A stretch of DNA of 7,120 bases from Desulfobacterales bacterium. GTDB lineage: Bacteria; Desulfobacterota; Desulfobacteria; Desulfobacterales; Desulfosalsimonadaceae. The notes under the pieces were generated by a model, which did not search any database, was not told where the DNA came from, and saw only the letters and a list, made by a program, of their open reading frames with translations. Positions 1 through 5,430 of the stretch are shown one piece after another. Every line of letters begins with the position of its first letter. Position 1 is the stretch's first letter. The stretch spans positions 1 through 7,120 of the forward strand of contig JAGTVF010000145.1 of assembly GCA_018224315.1 (NCBI GenBank), given 5' to 3'. Made by a program: the position numbers and the translations under genes.

Positions 1-2278
1 CGCAAACAGCCTGGCCCAGGCTGATGCCCCCGTCGTTTGCCGGCACAAGGCGGTGAGTATAAACCGAAAACCCCATGGCTTCAAGTTTTGCCGACATGAT
101 GCCAAGCAGGTAGGCGTTTTGAAACACCCCGCCGGTGAGCACCACCCGGTTCAGTCCCTGACTGCCCCGGATCTGATCGCAGATTTGCGAAAACAAATAA
201 ACCAGGGTGGAATGAAACCTGCGGCTGATTTCTGCTGCCGTTCTGCCGGCCTGCACGTCATCAACAACCGCCCGGATCAGGGGCCGGAGTTCAATGGCGC
301 CATTGGTGTCTGCGAGCAGGGCATACGGATAAGCCGCCTTTGGCTCCAGAAGCTCCGGGTGACGGCCGGCTGCGGCTTCCAGCTTCATGGCGGCCTGGCC
401 CTCGAATTCCACCAGCCCGGAATGGACGCCGGAAATGGCGGCCACGGTGTCAAAAAGCCGGCCCATGCCCGAGGTCAAAGGGGAATTGACCTGTTTTTCA
501 ATCATGCGGGAGAGCACGGCCAACTCTTCCGGATCCCGGCTGCGGACGCATTCCAGGTCCAGGTTCACCCACTGGTTGCCAAATGTTTGATGCAGCCACC
601 CGGCGGCCATGCGCCGCGGGTCGGCAACTGCGGCATTGCCGCCGGGCATGGGCACGTATTGCAGATGGGCTGCGCGAACAAAGGACTCCTGGTCTGCGGC
701 CAGCACCTCCCCGCCCCAGATCCGGCCGTCTGTGCCGTAGCCGGTGCCGTCAAAGGCCAGGCCGATGACTGTGCCCGAAATCCGGTTTTCCGCCATGCAG
801 GAGACCACGTGGGCGTGATGATGCTGGACGGCAACGTGCCTGACCGCCGGTTGCGCCAGAGCATAGCGCGTGCTCATGTAATCCGGGTGCATATCATGGG
901 CCACCACTTCCGGGGTGATGTCCAGAATGTGCCGGAGATGATCCATGGTGGATTGGAAAAAATCAAAAGCCTCAGGATTTTCCAGGTCTCCGATATGCTG
1001 GCTTAAAAACGCGTTTTCATCCTTTGTCAGGCACACCGTATTTTTCAGCTCCGCTCCGCAGGCCAGGATCTGCGGGCACCGGCGATCCAGGGCCAGGGGA
1101 GCCGGAGCGTATCCCCGGGACCGGCGGATGACGCGCTGTCTGCCGGCCACATGGCGCACAATGGAATCATCTGCCCGCACGCAGATGTCCCGGTCATGGA
1201 TGAGAAAACAGTCCGCAAGCCGGCCAAGGGATAAAAACGCACTTTCATTGTCCATGACAATGGGCTCGCCGGCCTTGTTGCCGCTGGTCATCACCAGGGC
1301 GGCAAACCCATGATCCAGCAAAAGATCGTGCAGCGGCGTATACGTCAGCATCACCCCGAAATACGGGTTGTCCGGTGCCACGGCTTCGCAGATGCAATGG
1401 GGCTGTTTTTTTTCCACCAGGACAATGGGCCGCTGGCAGGAGGTGAGCAGATCCTGTTCTTCCGGGCTTATCCGGGCAAAAGCCCGAACCTGTTCAAGGT
1501 TTGGCGCCATTACGGCAAAGGGTTTTTCCGCCCTGCCCTTTTTCCGGCGCAGCCTGGCCACGGCATCCGGATTTGCGGCATCCGCAGCCAGGTGAAACCC
1601 GCCCAGGCCTTTTATGGCCACAATGGCGCCGGTTTTGAGCTGGTCTGCGGCATGGGCAATGGGATCTGCGCACGGGATTTTTTCGCCCGTGCTGTCACAA
1701 ACCGCTGCCCTGGGTCCGCACACCGGGCAGGCATTGGGCTGGGCATGAAACCGCCGGCTGGACGGGTCATGGTATTCGGCCCGGCACTGATCACACATTT
1801 CAAAGTGCTTCATGGTGGTATAAGGCCGGTCATAGGGAAGATCATGGACAATGGTGTAGCGGGGCCCGCAGTTGGTGCAGTTGATAAACGGATATTTGTA
1901 GCGCCGGTCTTCGGGATCGCGCATCTCGGCCCGGCAGTCTTCGCACACGGCCGTGTCCGGGCAGATCAGGGTGCGGCTGTTGGATTGGCCCCGATTCGTT
2001 GTGCCGATGGTGAAATCCGAAAACCCCCGGGGCTGGCTTTTTTGTTCCACGATCTCGTGGATCCGGGCCATGGGCGGCGCCTTTGCCGCCACGGCCCGGC
2101 GGAAGTCCTCCACATTCTCCGGCCGTCCCTCCACGTGAACCCGGACCCCAAAGGCCGTGTTGATCACCGATCCTTTCAGATCATGGCCGGATGCCAGCTG
2201 ATAGATATAGGGCCGAAACCCCACGCCCTGGACAATGCCTTTGATATCGAAGGTTTGCGCCGAAACCAGCGGGCTCAT
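1..2278 (-). CDS. hypF: Hydrogenase maturation carbamoyltransferase HypF, partial at the C-terminus
   Basis: HypF uses carbamoyl phosphate and ATP to make a thiocarbamate on HypE, the source of the CN ligands of the NiFe site; it is cytoplasmic. About 759 codons are visible and the frame stays open from the ATG at 2278 to the window edge. Domains in order: acylphosphatase (VQGVGFRPY at 16-24 with R22, and N40); two zinc fingers, C112-x2-C115-x18-C134-x2-C137 and C162-x2-C165-x18-C184-x2-C187; a YrdC/Sua5-like domain at about 205-390 with KPFAVM and SGNKAGEPI (about 332-340); and a Kae1-like domain with VQHHHAHV at about 484 and TGGVFQN at 715-721. The last visible residues, NDGGISLGQAVC, lie close to the usual end of the family (E. 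coli HypF is about 750 residues), so only a short tail is missing. The start overlaps the hypC stop in an ATGA arrangement, implying translational coupling. An A8 run in the mRNA (1406-1413) keeps frame. Confidence 0.97.
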   Translation of the reverse strand, partial: MSPLVSAQTFDIKGIVQGVGFRPYIYQLASGHDLKGSVINTAFGVRVHVEGRPENVEDFRRAVAAKAPPMARIHEIVEQKSQPRGFSDFTIGTTNRGQSNSRTLICPDTAVCEDCRAEMRDPEDRRYKYPFINCTNCGPRYTIVHDLPYDRPYTTMKHFEMCDQCRAEYHDPSSRRFHAQPNACPVCGPRAAVCDSTGEKIPCADPIAHAADQLKTGAIVAIKGLGGFHLAADAANPDAVARLRRKKGRAEKPFAVMAPNLEQVRAFARISPEEQDLLTSCQRPIVLVEKKQPHCICEAVAPDNPYFGVMLTYTPLHDLLLDHGFAALVMTSGNKAGEPIVMDNESAFLSLGRLADCFLIHDRDICVRADDSIVRHVAGRQRVIRRSRGYAPAPLALDRRCPQILACGAELKNTVCLTKDENAFLSQHIGDLENPEAFDFFQSTMDHLRHILDITPEVVAHDMHPDYMSTRYALAQPAVRHVAVQHHHAHVVSCMAENRISGTVIGLAFDGTGYGTDGRIWGGEVLAADQESFVRAAHLQYVPMPGGNAAVADPRRMAAGWLHQTFGNQWVNLDLECVRSRDPEELAVLSRMIEKQVNSPLTSGMGRLFDTVAAISGVHSGLVEFEGQAAMKLEAAAGRHPELLEPKAAYPYALLADTNGAIELRPLIRAVVDDVQAGRTAAEISRRFHSTLVYLFSQICDQIRGSQGLNRVVLTGGVFQNAYLLGIMSAKLEAMGFSVYTHRLVPANDGGISLGQAVC

Positions 2279-2487
2279 TGAAACACCTGGTGCATCAGCG
2301 CCAGGGTTTCTTCGGCTGCGTCCGCGTCAATCCGGCTGATGGCATAGCCGGCATGAACAATGACGTAATCGCCCACGCAGACGTCTTCCACCAGCATCAG
2401 GCTGGCTTTACGCCGCACCCCGTCAACATCAATGGTTGCAATATCATCGTTGATCGCAACGACTTTCGAAGGTATGGCCAGGCACAT
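2275..2487 (-). CDS. hypC: Hydrogenase assembly chaperone HypC/HupF family
   Basis: A 70-residue protein with the family start MCLAIPSKV. HypC carries the Fe(CN)2CO unit with HypD and delivers it to the hydrogenase large-subunit precursor; Cys2, exposed after loss of Met1, is the essential residue and fixes this start. Further family features are a small beta-barrel with GDYVIVHAGYAIS near residues 39-51 and a helical C-terminus. The gene begins 12 nt after the mvhA stop, in the same reading frame as mvhA, with only a weak purine-rich stretch (AUAAAAAG) before the ATG, so it is probably translated by re-initiation after mvhA. Its TGA stop shares bases with the hypF ATG. Position directly behind the large subunit suggests a chaperone dedicated to this MvhA, which is inference. 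HybG and HupF are the same family. Confidence 0.96.
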   Translation of the reverse strand: MCLAIPSKVVAINDDIATIDVDGVRRKASLMLVEDVCVGDYVIVHAGYAISRIDADAAEETLALMHQVFQ

Positions 2488-2499
2488 GAGCTTTTTATC

Positions 2500-3951
2500 T
2501 TAGTTGCTGAAGGTTTTAATAACATTGCCGTTTGCATCACGGATGATCATTTCCATTGCGACACCGCCGTCCAGGCTGTGTGTGGCACACGACAGTCACG
2601 GGTCATAGGCGCGCACCGCCATCTCCACTTTGTTCAATATTCCCTCGTCCACATGGCCGTCCCGGATCAGGGATCTTGCCGCCTGGTCCACGCTCATGTT
2701 GATGGGCCCCAGGTTGTGGGTGGTGCCCACGATCATGTTGGCCCGGGTGATCATCCCGTTTTCATCGGTGGAATAATCATGGATCAGGGTGCCCCGGGGG
2801 GCTTCCACGCAGCCCACGCCGCGGCCGGCTTTGGGTTCCACGGGTGCGCGCACGTCAGAACCGGTGATATCCGGGTCTTCGAGCATTTCAATGGCATGCT
2901 CGCAGGCATAGACCTCTTCGATTAACCGGGCGTAATGATACAAAAGCGTGGCCTGGGCCGGCCGGCCAAAGGCCTGCCGGAACTCCTCGAGTTCCTCCTG
3001 GGCGGCCGGGGTGGCCATGTGATCGGCCACGTTGATACGCGCCAGGGTATTGGATCTATATACACCCTTTGGATGTTCCAGATCCAGAGAAAATCCTTCA
3101 TTCCAGAAACGGGCATAGGGAAATTTCCCGTATGACCAGGACGGCACATGCTCTCCGATATAATCCGTGTAATTACCGGGATCAAAATCCGTATAAGCGC
3201 CATCGGATTTCATGAGCCTTATTTTCCCGTCATATAGATTTAAAGCCCCGTGGTCATCCACCGTGCCGATAAACCCGGTGTTGATCACCCCCAGGCTGGC
3301 GATGGCATCCATGTATTTGGGGAAAATGTCCTTTTTTGCAAAATCCATGGTAAACCGGGCAAAATCGTAGATCTCGCGCATTTCGGCCAGCATCCATTTG
3401 CGGTCTTCTTCGGTCATGGCTTTGGCAAATCCACCGGTAACCGCTGCCACCGGATGGATGGCCTTGCCGGCGAATTTTTCGATCATCATCTTGGCCTTGT
3501 AGCGCATCTGCACCACTTTTTTGGCCAGATCCGGGTTGGCTTTGGCAACGCCGATGACGTTTCGCACGGCGTAATCCGCATCCGGGCCGATCACAAAGTC
3601 GGCTGCCGCCAGGAAAAAGAAATGCAGCAGCTTGTCTTCGGCATGGGCGATGGAATGGATCAGTTCCCGCAGTTGCTGGCCCGCCGGCGGAGGCGTCACC
3701 CCGAAACACCGGTCCACGGCCTTGTTGGAGGCCAGATGATGATGCCAGGGACAGATCCCGCAGATCCGGGTCACGATCCGGGGCAGCTCTTCTGCGGGTT
3801 TGCCTTCCACAAATTTTTCAAAACCCCGGATGGCCTGGAAATGAACCCTGGAATCGGCCACATTGCCGGTCTCATCCAACTCGATGGCAATGGCGGCATG
3901 GCCCTCAATCCGGGTGATGGGCGAAATCTTGATGGTGCGCGTTTGGGTCAT
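2500..3951 (-). CDS. mvhA: F420-non-reducing [NiFeSe] hydrogenase large subunit MvhA/VhuA, selenoprotein (TGA 2596-2598 read as Sec452)
   Basis: Catalytic subunit of a group 3c cytoplasmic hydrogenase (H2 to 2 H+ plus 2 e-), 483 residues when the in-frame TGA is read as selenocysteine. Seen: N-terminal ITRIEGHA (12-19); N-terminal Ni ligands RICGICPWHHH with C64 and C67; C-terminal AYDP-Sec-LSCATH with Sec452 and C455 completing the NiFe site. Read as a stop, the TGA would remove the second pair of metal ligands; after it the frame continues for 31 residues to TAA. Known [NiFeSe] enzymes place Sec at this same first position of the C-terminal CxxC. The 25 residues after H458 should be removed by a maturation endopeptidase, not encoded here. 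The start is set by AAGGAGG four bases upstream of the ATG and by the ITRIEGH motif at its usual distance; an upstream in-frame extension into mvhG is not real. It starts 11 nt after mvhG. Unlike methanococcal Vhu, the Sec segment is not a separate peptide (VhuU). Confidence 0.95.
2557..2587 (-). promoter_or_regulatory. Putative bacterial SECIS element of mvhA
   Basis: RNA hairpin inside the coding sequence just downstream of the TGA at 2596-2598. Apical part GCC-UGGAC-GGC (2576-2574 with 2568-2566, loop 2573-2569), below it C2578-G2565 and ACAC/GUGU with single bulged A residues, one C-C mismatch and a basal UGC/GCA, about 11 pairs in all. The loop begins 22 nt after the UGA and has G in its second position, fitting the general bacterial SECIS pattern (apical loop about 16-37 nt after UGA, G among the first two loop bases). 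Folding was done by eye. Confidence 0.75.
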
Positions 3952-3955
3952 AAAA

Positions 3956-3962
3956 CCTCCTT
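3956..3962 (-). promoter_or_regulatory. Shine-Dalgarno site of mvhA
   Basis: AAGGAGG on the minus strand, four bases before the ATG at 3951 and lying between the mvhG TAA stop and mvhA. It is the strongest ribosome-binding signal near this junction and decides the mvhA start against longer in-frame extensions up to about 4224. Confidence 0.85.
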
Positions 3963-4889
3963 TTATCTGCGGGCCGGATTCAGCATTCCGTGCCCGCCGG
4001 AAAACCGGAGCATGGAAACCGACTCCGGAAGGGATGCAACAGAGATGCCGTTGGAGGCCAGTGCGTTTAACATATCCATGCGCTGGTTGCCCCGGGGATG
4101 CACAGGACCATAACATCCCCGGCAGGGCACCCGTGCGGAAATGCACCGGGGCACCACCCCGTCTCCGCCGCAGCCCGCCCGGGTCACCGGGCCCATGCAC
4201 AAAAGCCCCTGCTCCAGCAAACAACGCATCTGATCCAGGGGTTCATCTGCGGTCTTGTACTGCGGGGCCTGGAGAAACCGCCGGAGTTCGCCCACCTTTC
4301 CCTTGCCCTCCCGGATGGTGGGGCAGGTGTCACAGACGCTTTTTGTGGGCAGTTCCGGGGTTTTGCCCTCCAGAAAGGCGGACAGGGCGGCAAAAACCTG
4401 GTCCGGGTGAGGCGGGCAGCCGGGAAGATATATGTCCACATCAATTTTTTCATCCAGGGCATACACCCGGTCCAGCACCGGGGGCAGCCCTTCATGGGGA
4501 AACCCGTCGCAGGCATCGGTGGTTTCCGTGGAATAATACCGGTCCATCAGTTCCCGGGTGCTCCAGGAATTGGCCAGGGCCGGAATACCGCCGTGAGTGG
4601 CGCAGGTCCCCATGGCAATAATCGCCTTGCATTTTTTGCGCATCTCCCCGGCCACCTCAAGGTGTTCTTCATTTTTGATGCCGCCGCTGATAATGCCCAG
4701 ATCGGCTTCCGGAAACGTCAGATGCTCCCCGTCGCCCATCTGGCCGTAATACTTGTGGTCCATGAGCGCGGGGATATGAACAAATTCCACGAGATCCAGC
4801 ACGGTCAAGAGACGCTCGCCCAGATCCACCACCGCGATCTCACAGCCGGAACATGAATTTAACCAATCACTTGCAACTTTTGCTGTCAT
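3963..4889 (-). CDS. mvhG: F420-non-reducing hydrogenase small subunit MvhG/VhuG
   Basis: Electron-transfer subunit of the Mvh-type hydrogenase, 308 residues, the normal family length. Twelve Cys in the characteristic layout can bind three [4Fe-4S] clusters: proximal C13-x2-C16 with C96 (MGTCATHGG) and C158 (LPGCPPHPDQV); then C186, C189, C223, C231, C240, C249, C256 and C259 in the C-terminal third (CDTC, CLLEQGLLC, AGCGG, PCRGC) for the medial and distal clusters. No Tat signal is present, so the enzyme is cytoplasmic, as expected for group 3c. The start is supported by an AGGGGG site eight bases upstream. It lies 84 nt after mvhD, the widest gap here, with a hairpin between, and 11 nt before mvhA. 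Electrons should pass from MvhA through MvhG to MvhD. All expected cluster Cys are present as Cys. Confidence 0.97.
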   Translation of the reverse strand: MTAKVASDWLNSCSGCEIAVVDLGERLLTVLDLVEFVHIPALMDHKYYGQMGDGEHLTFPEADLGIISGGIKNEEHLEVAGEMRKKCKAIIAMGTCATHGGIPALANSWSTRELMDRYYSTETTDACDGFPHEGLPPVLDRVYALDEKIDVDIYLPGCPPHPDQVFAALSAFLEGKTPELPTKSVCDTCPTIREGKGKVGELRRFLQAPQYKTADEPLDQMRCLLEQGLLCMGPVTRAGCGGDGVVPRCISARVPCRGCYGPVHPRGNQRMDMLNALASNGISVASLPESVSMLRFSGGHGMLNPARR

Positions 4890-4914
4890 AAAGCTTTCCC
4901 CCTGCCTGTGGTTG

Positions 4915-4940
4915 ACCGGATTGCGGCTTATGCCGCCGGT
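4915..4940 (-). other. Intergenic RNA hairpin between mvhD and mvhG
   Basis: In the mRNA, ACCG GCGGC AUAA GCCGC AAUC CGGU can fold into a nine-pair, GC-rich stem with a four-base AUAA loop and a four-base bulge on the 3' side. No U-tract follows, so it does not look like an intrinsic terminator. A role in mRNA processing or stability between the two cistrons is possible but inferred. The rest of the 84-nt spacer (4890-4973) holds the mvhG ribosome-binding site and nothing else I can identify. Confidence 0.5.
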
Positions 4941-4973
4941 CGGATTTTCCCCGAAATGGCCGGGCTGCCGGTT

Positions 4974-5405
4974 TTAACCGGCCGCGTGCTGCCGGGTGTC
5001 GGCCATGCAGGGGCCAAGGGCCTTTATTGTTTCCGTAAACCCGGTGACCTTTTCTGCAAAACGCGGGGCCTCGGCTGACGAGACCCATTCAATGGCAAAC
5101 CGCTGCGGATCAATGCCGGAATCCTCCAGAACGATTTTTACGGCTTCCCCCCTTGCCCGGGCTTTTTCATTACCCTCCAGGTAATGGCATTCCCCGGGAT
5201 GTCACCCCATCACAAGGATGCCGTCAGCCCCGCGGGAAAAGGCATCCAGCACCAGGTCCGGATGCACCATGCCGGTACACATAACCCGGATCGGGCGCAG
5301 GTTGGGCGGATACTGGATACGCATGACACCGGCCAGATCCCCGCCGGCATATGCGCACCAGTTGCAGAAAAAACCAATGATGGTCGGCTCAAAACTCTCT
5401 TTCAT
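4974..5405 (-). CDS. mvhD: Hydrogenase-heterodisulfide reductase linker MvhD/VhuD, selenoprotein (TGA 5202-5204 read as Sec68)
   Basis: Small [2Fe-2S] protein that carries electrons from the hydrogenase (MvhGA) to HdrA, 143 residues when the TGA is read as selenocysteine, matching the roughly 140 of the family. Seen: FFCNWCAYAGGD with C14 and C17; VMCTG with C43; GILVMG-Sec-HPGECHY with Sec68 and C73. The usual family motif is GCHPGxCHY, so the TGA replaces exactly one conserved Cys. After it the same frame runs 75 residues (HYLEGN, then a helical region ending TRQHAAG) to TAA at 4974-4976. The methanococcal homologue VhuD is a known selenoprotein. The start ATG has AGGAGGG seven bases upstream (5413-5419) and lies 25 nt after hdrA. 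A frameshift or nonsense pseudogene is unlikely, because frame and motifs are intact on both sides. Gene callers will report only the N-terminal 67 residues. Confidence 0.96.
5168..5186 (-). promoter_or_regulatory. Putative bacterial SECIS element of mvhD
   Basis: A perfect seven-base-pair hairpin in the mRNA, CAUUACC-UGGAG-GGUAAUG, inside the coding sequence after the TGA at 5202-5204. The loop (5179-5175) starts 22 nt after the UGA, with G as its second base, in line with the general bacterial SECIS pattern. Loop sequence and distance match the hairpin in mvhA. Stem-loop seen directly; SelB recognition is inferred. Confidence 0.82.
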
Positions 5406-5412
5406 TGCCTTG

Positions 5413-5419
5413 CCCTCCT
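5413..5419 (-). promoter_or_regulatory. Shine-Dalgarno site of mvhD
   Basis: AGGAGGG on the minus strand, seven bases before the mvhD ATG, within the 25-nt spacer after hdrA. It is near-ideal and fixes the start of a gene whose interrupted reading frame could otherwise be dismissed as non-coding. Confidence 0.85.
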
Positions 5420-5430
5420 GTTGTCCGGTT

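Noticed and set aside
1406..1413. A-run of eight in the hypF mRNA as a programmed frameshift or sequencing error
   Set aside because: HypF motifs on both sides stay in one frame, so no slippage is needed to explain the gene.
2275..2277. The hypC TGA as a third selenocysteine codon
   Set aside because: HypC already has its full family length, no conserved Cys is expected there, and the codon overlaps the hypF start.
3952..4224. An N-terminal extension of mvhA upstream to about 4224
   Set aside because: It would overlap most of the Cys-rich C-terminus of mvhG in another frame, while a strong Shine-Dalgarno and the normal family start point to the ATG at 3951.
53..4856. Long plus-strand open frames (53-1006, 1310-2281, 2278-2925, 3250-4113, 3863-4621, 4098-4856)
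   Set aside because: They lie antisense to clearly recognisable hyp and mvh genes, have low-complexity His/Gly/Pro-rich translations and no family motifs; they are GC-bias shadows.
5202..5204. mvhD as a pseudogene broken by a nonsense mutation
   Set aside because: The stop is TGA precisely at a conserved Cys, frame and family sequence continue to a proper stop, a hairpin follows, and mvhA shows the same pattern.
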